DNA of 64,000 nucleotides, from contig CM065325.1 in assembly GCA_033032175.1 (NCBI GenBank), forward strand, positions 9,204,930 to 9,268,929, in the 5' to 3' direction. This stretch comes from Saturnia japonica (lineage: Eukaryota; Arthropoda; Insecta; Lepidoptera; Saturniidae). How positions within the stretch are numbered: position 1 is the stretch's first letter; each line of letters opens with the position of its first letter. The notes beneath the pieces are model-generated. The model saw nothing but the letters and a program-made list of their open reading frames with translations, was not told where the DNA came from and made no database searches. The translations under genes were made by a program, and so were the position numbers. Shown in pieces: positions 62,701-64,000 of this stretch.

Positions 62701-62898
62701 TACCATCAGGTAAAGTGATGTCACTTTGCTGTGCTACTATAAAAAATAAATAATTTCAAAATATACATTGAACTTACGGCGATACGGATTTTGCTTTGAG
62801 CCGTTTTCTCAACTTTGGTTATTGGAGTCTTGTCAAATGATTGGCTTTCTGCACTTGCCATTATCTGTATACCATAACGATTTTTGGCAAAATTTTTC
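17492..62898 (-). CDS. MOV10-family SF1 RNA helicase, 19 exons, 5' end outside window
   Basis: Exons in coding order: 62898-62778, 61464-61360, 59851-59689, 59051-58903, 58109-58003, 56084-55944, 53289-53193, 46812-46716, 46446-46341, 44554-44384, 42608-42461, 39939-39791, 37319-37185, 28395-28202, 27311-27163, 26083-25965, 19196-19085, 19001-18825, 17746-17492. All use GT/AG and compatible phases; together they give 897 codons plus stop with no break. Motifs (numbering within the visible part): Walker A GPPGTGKT 452-459, DEAS 580-583, GDPQQL 608-613, NFRSH 656-660, EAFQGKE 776-782, TITRAK 818-823. This is the UPF1-like layout of MOV10, MOV10L1 and Armitage, 5'-3' helicases of small-RNA silencing and retroelement control. 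The AGTSGLAPYIVFGPPGTGKT stretch resembles MOV10 proper more than Armitage, but that needs a tree. MOV10 is about 1000 aa, so roughly 100 or more residues are missing at the right. Confidence 0.9.
17786..18065 (-). mobile_element. 3' fragment of a LINE (family also at 56.8 and 63.3 kb)
   Basis: Shares the sequence TTTAACCCCTAAGAAGACACTTATGAA and downstream words with 56805-57100 and 63310-63620. At those sites the homologous strand encodes the C-terminus of a LINE reverse transcriptase ORF. Only the non-coding end is kept here. It is intronic. Confidence 0.65.
18825..19001 (-). CDS. MOV10-like helicase, exon 18 (motif V)
   Basis: Begins VYKMKNWLNEQGYDKVEAG and contains VEAFQGKEKRVILVST followed by YGLGFLVDDK. 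Both ends lie on codon boundaries. Residues 755-813. Confidence 0.9.
19085..19196 (-). CDS. MOV10-like helicase, exon 17
   Basis: Encodes YFNEKELEMVQRYVKALI to VIAPYIRQ, the RecA2 segment that precedes motif V (the IGVIAPYRxQ element of SF1 helicases). Residues 717-754. Confidence 0.9.
19430..19590. repeat. Dispersed repeat (CTGGCTGATCCCG family)
   Basis: Matches in part the repeats at 7660-7890 and 52910-53070, sharing CACTGGCTGATCCCGAAACG and ACAAACCAAA. Confidence 0.45.
20617..22073 (+). pseudogene. LINE ORF1, gag-like with zinc knuckles, frameshifted
   Basis: The first part (20617 to about 21440) is proline/arginine-rich, then carries a segment running from YTKARSIATGIQVSVSTSDA to VVIRRIPFEIAPEEV and FPMVVVILDRN, typical of the region before the PRE_C2HC domain in Jockey ORF1. 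A frameshift near 21430 moves to the frame 21417-22073. That frame holds zinc-knuckle arrays beginning CHNCQLYGHSSSHC and CVLCGQAGHPAN. ORF1 proteins bind the element's RNA. The first knuckles are intact but the frame is broken. Confidence 0.8.
22128..22835 (+). pseudogene. LINE ORF2 endonuclease domain, broken
   Basis: APE-type endonuclease blocks occur in order: ISFFNARNLASQRDLVANLL with VFLVQETLL; a stop near 22374; then AYLSPSKR, VIIAGDLNSGHTCFNSSRD, RPTVLDVALLKG. A GHPSDHSPP motif lies in another frame near 22820. At least two frame changes prevent translation. Confidence 0.8.
23351..24958 (+). pseudogene. LINE ORF2 reverse transcriptase domain, broken
   Basis: Reverse-transcriptase motifs in order: KKSPRPDGIRNEVPKLLP, DSYRPISLLNTLGKIYERLL, FFDVAKAFDKAWH, GVPQGSILAPCLFNLYVSDL, and the catalytic LYADDTVIYA at about 24096-24126. 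The thumb follows (YIGVTLDRKLTFDSHVRAV, IRPIMTYSCAAFAH). Frames change near 23590, 24205 and 24605. The tail is proline- and arginine-rich and ends at 24958. Confidence 0.85.
25249..25432 (+). repeat. Two perfect 92-bp tandem units in LINE 3' UTR
   Basis: 25249-25340 and 25341-25432 are identical as read, starting AGGTCCGGCCACTTTGGCAC and ending GGTAAAGTTG. They lie between the ORF2 stop and the poly-A. A related single tail is at 51785-51880. Confidence 0.85.
25965..26083 (-). CDS. MOV10-like helicase, exon 16
   Basis: After TTTGTTACAG it encodes PLAPLDELSEVSILGLPGGD and IVFHSLNSTEQRSGNAP, the segment between motif IV and the next RecA2 block. It ends in phase 2 with donor CCCAG|GTACGT. Residues 678-716. 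Confidence 0.85.
26084..27162 (-). other. Helicase intron 15, nothing recognised
   Basis: AT-rich sequence with unassigned repeat-like words near 26330-26560. No exon or known element was seen. Confidence 0.4.
27163..27311 (-). CDS. MOV10-like helicase, exon 15 (motif IV)
   Basis: Encodes TSLLERLFKANKNLYD, then LVNNFRSHSDILQIPNELFY and ENQLQ. NFRSH is motif IV and PNELFY is typical of the MOV10 group. Residues 628-677. Confidence 0.9.
27414..27845. repeat. 216-bp tandem duplication in helicase intron
   Basis: 27414-27629 and 27630-27845 are adjacent direct copies with a single difference seen (AAACCAATCT against AAATCAATCT). They lie about 100 bp upstream, in gene orientation, of the exon 15 acceptor. 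Confidence 0.95.
28202..28395 (-). CDS. MOV10-like helicase, exon 14 (motifs II and III)
   Basis: After CTCTGTAG it encodes NINQSYGRYKVSHLFIDEAS, then QLVLAGDPQQLGPV. DEAS is the Walker B box and GDPQQL motif III. Residues 563-627. Confidence 0.95.
28458..28840. repeat. Unclassified interspersed sequence left of the BEL element
   Basis: Moderately GC-rich block with the words GTGCCAGTACGTGTTGCCAA and GGGCAACACTG. A minus-strand ORF of 118 codons covers it but has no recognisable domain. It is probably repeat-derived. Confidence 0.3.
28846..30034 (-). repeat. BEL/Pao 3' LTR
   Basis: 1189 bp. Immediately inside it on the minus strand is a polypurine tract (GGGGGGGAGAC) for plus-strand priming. 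It has three CTTGAGT units near 29300-29330, one more than the other LTR. Confidence 0.9.
30019..31359 (-). CDS. BEL/Pao integrase region (pol C-terminal part)
   Basis: 446 codons. A zinc-binding HHCC domain (HRKFCHANHA ... CQWCRIRKE) is followed by the rve integrase core with its three acidic residues in TAVDYFGPM, YSDNGTNYIGA and GGAWERMV. A DUF5641-like tail (LTPNHFLIG ... WLREYLPTL) closes it. It makes cDNA integration possible. It is separated from the upstream frame by a single frameshift around 31340-31375, so the ATG at 31359 is probably not a real start. The stop lies 16 bases inside the LTR. Confidence 0.9.
   Translation of the reverse strand: MECLRKNLPIKTGSKLKKIDVQLDEHGIIRLRDRTRKMNMSSGNLAVLDGKHKIARLLIDRYHRKFCHANHATVVNELRQTYWILGLRNSVKKVLHECQWCRIRKEKPQLPPTGDLPAERLQHGAHPLTCTAVDYFGPMHVTIGRRREKRWGALFTCLTTRAIHLELVPSLSTSSMIMALRRMSARRGNPRVMYSDNGTNYIGADRELRDEMSKLKKSELAEAASHEGITWKFIPPGAPHMGGAWERMVRTVKTALSAILNERSPPEEVLHTLLTEVEHTVNSRPLTHLSASPEDEEALTPNHFLIGRSCGSSVVGSFDEHTLIGRADWKTSQRLADHFWRRWLREYLPTLMPRKISGREAPQPQRGDIVIIADASLPRNTWPRGEVVASHPGPDGRTRVADVRTSRGGVLRRPTSRLIVIVPATSRHQFGVHDGAYTGGETVSDA
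31319..35632 (-). CDS. BEL/Pao gag-protease-reverse transcriptase-RNase H polyprotein
   Basis: 1437 codons in one open frame. After a Ser/Thr-rich start and a coiled-coil-like charged stretch come a DUF1759 gag region (YADLPSFNGASEDWLPFLRT, about residue 235), zinc knuckles (CANCESREHW, CFMCLRRKHS, CRKCGRQHH, about 435-500), a retropepsin-like protease with LLDEGSTVSLLD, a reverse transcriptase with VFDAAAKYDGKCLND and the catalytic YMDDY, and Pao-type RNase H (YWSDSSTVLQWMK). This order is the BEL/Pao signature. Its last about 15 codons (LHHSCC...THQDR) belong to the wrong frame, caused by the frameshift before integrase. Confidence 0.95.
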   Translation of the reverse strand: MKMPTVRSPTSSRKDDSETTTTDWSLNTPTETSSATATSATTRKTVPSTSSIRTRAATAAAASQDTRTPAPRNIGGSEEAPPCVPTVPAAKASRDIGGRTAPPCVPAAQRARSIKSRSVRSSKSRMAELEARKKLEIAKSAAALVEIELEMVQCQSEEEIDDEDIEREVQSTHIEQWINQSATIMEKQDCEKTQEAYVKVSDIEKIADKMVTAVQASTRAVVPAAPSKYADLPSFNGASEDWLPFLRTYRDSVAQFSDTQNMARLRHSIHGTAKESVRQMLFTAHDPEEVIATLERRYGNPERLVLAELAAIEKLPHIGESCDEICAFASRVSNAVATISALRKPEYLCSPQVSRDIVQKLSPSLRIRWFDYVKTHTEDPVLVNLRKFLENEADLWATFAPVEAPAKRFNRRVHTARTEENRGQQTISSGKKYCANCESREHWITECKQFRESTTEDRWVIVKNKKLCFMCLRRKHSKNTCKGPSCRKCGRQHHIMLHAIRQAAQAPPEKPAPRPQPQPQTQTQGDNEEATIKTVYAAADGKEVYLKMIPVDVFGPAGSARVLALLDEGSTVSLLDNAVAQEIGASGKEDLLILETAGGKLVERKDSQIVDIKIKGAHRRDKRLLKGVRTVTNLKLSPQHVSIETINKCAHLKNRSELVYSKERPALLIGQDNWEMIVSRKIIKGKPNQPVASLTSLGWVLHGCCATSDSTPVKFVNHVNNVSEEADIEKLIKSHFELESIGVQQRRPTNDADGRALEILHNTTKRRPDGRFESGLLWKSDEETLPNNYAMARHRLNGIEKKLEKDAALKGEYTNQIQNLLDSGYAEKAPTEATPGRTFYLPHFAVVHPQKRKTRLVFDAAAKYDGKCLNDALLPGPDLLQSLFGVLLRFRQGPIAVVADIREMFLQICVREEDRDSLRFLWRGDDRSSRPTEYRMASVIFGAASSPATAIYVKNRNAEDFKATHPEAAQAIVRNHYMDDYLQSFTSSTQAIETAKAVQAIHRKAGFELRQWASNDAQLLSNLAENEISPQEIHIGDNEEKTLGLRWLVGEDCLAFNSNLRNTPSDVIQNQRAPTKREVTSAVMSTFDPLGLVAPILIQGKRLIQTLWRTGTDWDESIGEEDHHQWRDYINSLSTLRDMKIPRCLTPSWGAGQLHTFVDASETAYAAACYWRSIGNGVCVTLIAGKARVAPVKPVTIPRLELQAALLGARLANTITEELELKTTDKFYWSDSSTVLQWMKADPRRFKPFVAHRLAAIEEISKPHEWRWVPTRENPADIATRGVPNGFSEDSKWFVGPDFLHRPEADWPQKRLGKCDQVSDEERKSATVLTTRTRNDDTLPSPERFSSWIKLLRTVARIFQFTELCKKGRVVNVARDNEWKPHKKKETKKTVRTKKTQENTTKFIPIPDRCLQRAELALLHHSCCNGMFTEKLTHQDR
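35673..36855 (-). repeat. BEL/Pao 5' LTR
   Basis: 1183 bp, the partner of 28846-30034. Two CTTGAGT units instead of three. The internal region begins on the minus strand with GTTTTGGTCCTTCGAATAGC, the likely primer-binding segment. A TATATA-like element near 35786-35792 (minus) may be the promoter. Confidence 0.9.
37185..37319 (-). CDS. MOV10-like helicase, exon 13
   Basis: Encodes TSMPSKLAPVSNGTSYNSFK and MDNVMISAYRVVVATLLHTA, the stretch between motif Ia/Ib and Walker B. Donor CCTC|GTAAGT. Residues 518-562. Confidence 0.9.
37370..37745. repeat. Lepidopteran-type interspersed repeats
   Basis: 37370-37590 includes AAAAATCGAATTGAGAACCTCC and GATGTCGGTTAGTAAAAG, a repeat end seen very often in moth DNA. 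37615-37745 is a separate GC-richer block. The 127-codon minus ORF across it is incidental. Confidence 0.5.
38645..39015. repeat. CpG-rich block with related inverted ends
   Basis: Dense in CGCG-type words in AT-rich surroundings. The left end (ATAACTTCGCCAATCAGAACGC) and the reverse complement of the right end (AAGCTTCGCCAAACAGAAAGC) are similar, as in a decayed inverted-repeat element. Class unknown. Confidence 0.4.
39791..39939 (-). CDS. MOV10-like helicase, exon 12 (motif Ia)
   Basis: Encodes LVVANPNNRVLVCTDSNMAA and DHVALTLLKYR; the SNxAAD-type motif Ia is recognisable with TDSN in place of the common APSN. Residues 469-517. Confidence 0.9.
41325..41608. repeat. 284-bp dispersed repeat, copy 1
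   Basis: Almost identical to 51351-51637. It runs from TTTCCGACAGACGTTGGC to the AACCCGCCCCGGCTTCGCAT tail and AAGAGGAATAATTACG. Confidence 0.85.
41930..42220 (-). repeat. SINE-like and dispersed repeat cluster
   Basis: On the minus strand AATGCCCGCCTGGCAAGTTA is related to the repeats at 4400 and 58620. At 42125-42215 GTGGCGTGCTACCTCGTCAC and ACGGTCGCGCACGATC match 52920-53000. Confidence 0.5.
42461..42608 (-). CDS. MOV10-like helicase, exon 11 (Walker A)
   Basis: Encodes FYNKYIAHNPQQKSAVEHIV with the Q-motif-like NPQQ, then APYIVFGPPGTGKTVTIVEA. GPPGTGKT binds ATP phosphate. Residues 419-468. Confidence 0.95.
42957..43580 (-). repeat. Interspersed repeat copy (CTAGCTGTGCCCCACGG tail family)
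   Basis: Tail AACTAGCTGTGCCCCACGGTC at the left and head motif GAGATTAGCGTGTTTAAACA at the right. It is homologous over much of its length to 56318-56785 plus 57855-57930. Confidence 0.6.
44384..44554 (-). CDS. MOV10-like helicase, exon 10
   Basis: Encodes FDNYYKPEALFDVRFIMSRV and VRAHEALQRLNM, ending HTVEPIKPIK. This is the linker between the N-terminal beta-barrel and RecA1. The donor AAAAA|GTAAAT is placed so that the frame continues into exon 11. Residues 362-418. Confidence 0.85.
44765..46145. repeat. Intronic segmental duplication, copy A (with pogo MITE inside)
   Basis: TACCTTGTTCATCGTACGAAAGC and following sequence match 49469-50112 in direct orientation up to CAAGCCTTCTTAG and ATGAACCAAGTA. 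Copy A is longer because the element at 45165-45812 is inserted in it. Sequence 44650-44765 also appears only in A. Confidence 0.85.
45165..45812 (+). mobile_element. pogo/Tigger-type MITE with fused transposase ends
   Basis: Terminal repeats CAGTGTAAACTCTTTATAAC at both ends, flanked by TA (45163-45164 and 45813-45814), 648 bp. Subterminal TATAACG repeats occur at both ends. A 42-codon ORF starts at 45539 (MASKRKAISVRLDM) and ends KKRQTKLSDYMCKQ at 45667. The first resembles the N-terminus and the second the C-terminus of Tigger-like transposases, so the element looks like an internal deletion derivative. Confidence 0.8.
46341..46446 (-). CDS. MOV10-like helicase, exon 9
   Basis: Encodes DSVYLQPQVDQNFLFDSKIV and VHLGSIDKR, part of the beta-barrel (1B-like) domain that follows RPSLLRGD in MOV10 proteins. 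Residues 327-361. Confidence 0.85.
46716..46812 (-). CDS. MOV10-like helicase, exon 8
   Basis: After TTTTTTCAG encodes RYNMPGVTLTKYHEEYILAV, then PGLAEKRPSLLRG, the conserved entry to the beta-barrel domain. Residues 295-326. Confidence 0.9.
47370..47830 (+). other. GC-rich orphan block with overlapping ORFs
   Basis: Plus-strand ORFs of 131 and 104 codons overlap here (47377-47772, 47552-47866), with arginine- and proline-rich products (GARRKSSSTSNNKKNALVVL in the first). The GC content contrasts with the flanks. It may be a fragment of a retroelement's ORF1 or 5' region. I do not recognise it and there is no splice context linking it to the helicase. Confidence 0.35.
47941..48525. repeat. 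Rearranged repeat: inverted A units and direct B units
   Basis: Unit A (47941-48107) recurs inverted at 48223-48430. Unit B, about 100 bp from CAACAGCTTTGTTAATATTT, occurs directly at 48136-48222 and 48439-48525. The inverted A copy has terminal repeats at both ends (TTATATTATTTATCTGGAAG and its mirror TCAGATAAATAATATAA), so A is probably a MITE; the first copy lacks one end. Confidence 0.8.
49469..50115. repeat. Intronic segmental duplication, copy B (no MITE)
   Basis: Direct match to 44765-46145 in blocks: CATGACATATCCACACAACG, CATGCTTTTCGACTATCAAT, ACGTAATTCCTACATTTTTA. It lacks the pogo MITE of copy A. Confidence 0.85.
50120..50345 (+). repeat. Repeat tail family (TAGCGATGTGCCCGAGCTCC)
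   Basis: ACTAGCGATGTGCCCGAGCTC followed by AATCGGTCAAGTAGTTTCGG and ATACATTATGAC is a typical lepidopteran interspersed repeat end. Confidence 0.55.
51351..51637. repeat. 284-bp dispersed repeat, copy 2
   Basis: Partner of 41325-41608, about 93 percent identical by eye. The sequence before it (51290-51350) contains GTGCGCGACCGTC, related to words at 40108 and 42180. Confidence 0.85.
51785..51880 (+). mobile_element. LINE 3'-tail fragment related to the 25.4-kb Jockey end
   Basis: GGCTCTGTTTTTGGATAGGGCCCCTAAGGC matches 25447-25475 with few changes, and the preceding CCCAAGTCCGGTGAAGCTG matches CCCAAGCCCGGTAAAGTTG. Confidence 0.65.
52910..53075. repeat. Dispersed repeat
   Basis: GTAGTGCTACCTCGTCCCCG and ATTGGCTGATCCCGAATCG link it to 42125-42215, 19430-19590 and 7660-7890. 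Confidence 0.5.
53193..53289 (-). CDS. MOV10-like helicase, exon 7
   Basis: Encodes DLFNEGITKTNYVKFFHHLL then WWEEIIGKINIK, the NYxxxFHxLLxxEE element typical of MOV10 proteins. Residues 262-294. Confidence 0.9.
53506..53517. repeat. G12 homopolymer
   Basis: Twelve consecutive G after AGGGA. It lies next to a repeat with CACGCAAAAACTACTGGACC (53593-53612) that recurs near 54436. Confidence 0.85.
54830..55583 (-). pseudogene. CR1/Jockey-like LINE reverse transcriptase C-terminal fragment
   Basis: On the minus strand SLNILGVDIRNDFYSRDYIG, SRRLGILNRVRRFFTTGQLY, LLYEAQVLPCMEYSSHLWNG and DRLRRRVVRIVNDAHF match the thumb and C-terminal region of insect LINE reverse transcriptases. The downstream part is broken by stops. 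No catalytic motif is included. Confidence 0.8.
55944..56084 (-). CDS. MOV10-like helicase, exon 6
   Basis: Encodes PPEDFKIPKSLKILLPKGLR to LRKIYYDLR, with the PxxxxIPxxL element seen before the helicase core in MOV10 proteins. Residues 215-261. Confidence 0.85.
56318..57930 (-). repeat. Older interspersed repeat split by a LINE insertion
   Basis: The tail ACTAGCTGTGCCCCACGGTT at 56320 through GCTAGCTGCGAGTTGTAGTC at 56780 and the head CAGATATTAGCGTATATAAACA at 57863 match the two halves of 42957-43580. The LINE at about 56795-57850 lies between them. Confidence 0.6.
56795..57850 (-). mobile_element. LINE 3' portion with reverse transcriptase fragment
   Basis: Minus-strand ORF 57797-57408 includes FARIGVPQGSILGPFLFLVY and the catalytic VLFADDTSLIF. 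Further downstream 57252-57025 encodes LVVPCFRLSKTNKSFLGNRV and IPKHITDLPDNRFKDNVKR, the usual C-terminus. It is 5' truncated, frames are broken between the two parts, and relatives lie at 17786 and 63300. Confidence 0.85.
58003..58109 (-). CDS. MOV10-like helicase, exon 5
   Basis: Encodes VVKVEEQPMQHTYVKSPYTN and ELTPAENFIPSLTHR. The acceptor TTTAAAAG is purine-rich and weak, but the joins on both sides are in phase. Residues 180-214. Confidence 0.8.
58149..58420 (+). mobile_element. tRNA-derived SINE
   Basis: A-box-like TAGCCTAGTGGTCCGAAGCG at 58151 and B-box-like CTGGGTTCGATTCACAGG at 58191, then CGAGCAAAGTGTTATTGAG. Sister copy on the minus strand at 16513-16640. Confidence 0.8.
58485..58720 (+). 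repeat. Second SINE-like repeat
   Basis: AATGGCTCAGTGGTAGTGTG (tRNA-A-box-like) followed by AAAACATCGCGATGAAACCA and CTGAAAATCTGTCACCAAGC. The later words recur at 4360 and, inverted, at 42060. Confidence 0.6.
58903..59051 (-). CDS. MOV10-like helicase, exon 4
   Basis: Encodes SIIKDEISVTFQAEDIGQYE, then MPIMFTFQRN and MYILIVREM: a beta-sandwich-like segment of the N-terminal region. Residues 130-179. Confidence 0.85.
59052..59688 (-). other. Helicase intron 3, nothing recognised
   Basis: AT-rich. ORFs of 60-78 codons here have no domain or splice context. Confidence 0.4.
59689..59851 (-). CDS. MOV10-like helicase, exon 3
   Basis: Encodes VKPKQKVKFFFEISSDLKKD and ILCIQLAHPQRHFVMND. Donor AAAAAA|GTAGGA; the exact A is chosen by phase. 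Residues 76-129. Confidence 0.85.
60240..61100 (+). repeat. Repeat tails and heads, intronic
   Basis: CTAGCTGTGCCTGTGGCTTCGC at 60250, CAGACAGACAGAAAGACAGAC microsatellite at 60640, and CTAATCTCTGGAACTACCAG at 60932, a head motif shared with 18520 and 63060. Confidence 0.55.
61360..61464 (-). CDS. MOV10-like helicase, exon 2 (of those visible)
   Basis: Encodes SMYGLRIFGVAITVIELPTS to KCSVFL on exact codon boundaries. Residues 41-75. Confidence 0.85.
61479..61928 (+). mobile_element. Solo LTR, gypsy-like
   Basis: TGTTACGACC ... GGTGTAACA at 61483-61924 (442 bp), flanked by the 4-bp duplication ATAT (61479-61482, 61925-61928). It keeps a TATTTAAG box (61741), a TCAGTT initiator about 35 bases on and an AATAAA (61871). 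No internal region remains. Opposite orientation to the helicase gene; the gypsy assignment rests on duplication length and end sequence. Confidence 0.8.
62778..62898 (-). CDS. MOV10-like helicase, first visible exon
   Basis: Enters in phase 2 after ATTCCCAG with KNFAKNRYGIQIMASAESQS and ends KTAQSKIRIA|GTAAGT. An internal ATG (MASAESQS) could be an alternative start, but the frame stays open to a good acceptor, so an exon beyond 64000 is more likely. Confidence 0.8.
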
Positions 62899-63009
62899 CT
62901 GGGAATAAAATTAGAAAAAATTATATTTGGATCTAAAAAAAATCCCAATAAAAAAAGTACAAACAGAGGTAAATGTAACCGATCCCTAAAAATTTTAATT
63001 CGTATGCGA

Positions 63010-63180
63010 TAATCATACTAATATTATAAAGCACAAGAGTTTGTTTGATTGAATGCGCTAATATCTGGAACTACCTGTTATATTTGAAAATTTTATTTTT
63101 GCATTTTATAGCCTACTTATTGAGGTAGATTATATAGGATTTTAAGAATGTAAAGCTTCCTTCTTTGTGGAATATTTGTT
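63010..63180 (+). repeat. Repeat head fragment
   Basis: ACTAATATTATAAAGCACAAGAG with CGCTAATATCTGGAACTACC matches heads at 18430-18600 and 60890-60960. Confidence 0.5.
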
Positions 63181-63299
63181 CTACATTAAATTTACAATTA
63201 ACACGAAACATGACATCTATTTAAAAAATTATGTATTGTTTTTATATAAGAAGACCTTCATTTTTCTTAAATAACCATATATTTTTTAATATTTCTGTT

Positions 63300-63640
63300 C
63301 AAAATCAAAAATACTTTATTCAATTTAGCCCCTAAGGAGGCACCACAATACACTATTATCTGTTCGGAAAACATCCCAATCATAGAGAAGACCCGGCATG
63401 AAACTCAATATTTTTAAAAATAATATTTGCCAACTGTACAAATAGTATCTACAATTAATAATCAAATTATTAATAATTTACTGAATTCACACAAAGAGTC
63501 ACTTCCACCACCCTATAATGAACTTTGGACAGTAAAACCTGTTTGATGTGTTCCTTGAACTTATCATCTGGCAAATCAGTAATGTGCTACGAGATCTTAT
63601 TATATAACCTAATACTAATATCACCAATATTGGTTTTACT
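63300..63640 (-). mobile_element. LINE 3' fragment (same family as 56.8 kb)
   Basis: TTTAGCCCCTAAGGAGGCACC and CTTATCATCTGGCAAATCAGTAATGTGC match 56812-57110. Only the end of the ORF and the 3' UTR are present. Confidence 0.75.
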
Positions 63641-64000
63641 ATATCTAAAATACTGTATGTGTACAATAGAGATGAAAAGTATAATGTTCAACTTTGGCTT
63701 AAATAATCAATTATGCTTTCGCTATTGCTTGCTCATACGCCTAAATATCTCAGCTACTTACCTCTCTTATATAAAATTGTATGATTATTATATTACTAAT
63801 GTTAGATCAACGAGTCTATATTTACTATGGCCATAATAAATTCACGGAGTCCATATTCATTTCATTTTAAAAACAATGATCCTTAAGATAGAAACACAAA
63901 CTTAACTATGCCCATTAATCTCAAATATTGTCCAGAAAATTGCATCATCATAACTACAATACTATCATTAAGATCACAAACACATTCTACAAAAAGAACC
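63641..64000. other. Right edge, nothing recognised
   Basis: AT-rich, presumably intron of the helicase gene. The 103-codon plus-strand ORF overlapping it starts inside the LINE fragment and is not a gene. Confidence 0.4.

Overview
The window looks like a stretch of a moth or butterfly (Lepidoptera) genome. It is AT-rich, has long introns bounded by GT/AG, and is densely packed with insect-type transposable elements: mariner, pogo, Jockey- and CR1-like LINEs, BEL/Pao, gypsy-like solo LTR, tRNA-derived SINEs. It also carries short repeat tails of the kind common in lepidopteran DNA. There are no operons and no bacterial signals; most small ORFs in it are chance or transposon debris.

Left part (1-17 kb). 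A likely first coding exon of an unidentified minus-strand gene lies at 2443-2536, with a clean splice donor and a CpG-rich stretch upstream; the gene runs off the left edge. About 4.5 kb away, on the plus strand, is a complete three-exon gene (7019-12618) for a small secreted cysteine-rich protein of neuroparsin / IGFBP-N type (163 aa). Its second intron holds a stack of DNA transposons: an internally deleted mariner (8130-9192), and next to it a DD41D-type mariner relative (9269-12251) that itself contains a long-armed foldback element (9297-10975). A MITE (6073-6736) sits just upstream of the gene.

Right part (17-64 kb). A single host gene on the minus strand accounts for this region: a MOV10-family superfamily 1 RNA helicase. 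I joined 19 exons (62898 down to 17492), each with consensus splice sites and compatible phases, giving one continuous frame of 897 residues; the N-terminus lies beyond the right edge. All main helicase motifs are present. MOV10-family helicases act in small-RNA silencing and restriction of retroelements, and here the gene's own introns carry many elements: a degenerate Jockey-clade LINE (about 19.6-25.5 kb), a recent and nearly intact BEL/Pao retrotransposon (28846-36855) with 5-bp target duplication, a pogo-type MITE, a gypsy-like solo LTR, at least three 3' fragments of one LINE family, SINEs, a 216-bp tandem duplication, and a duplicated intronic segment in which only one copy has the pogo MITE.

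I did not find a convincing new molecular system. The most interesting items are the foldback element with a cysteine-rich coding remnant, the layered insertion histories that can be read from empty sites and nested target duplications, a hairpin in the probable 3' UTR of the helicase, and the unidentified first exon at 2.4 kb. No database search was possible; family names rest on recognised motifs.
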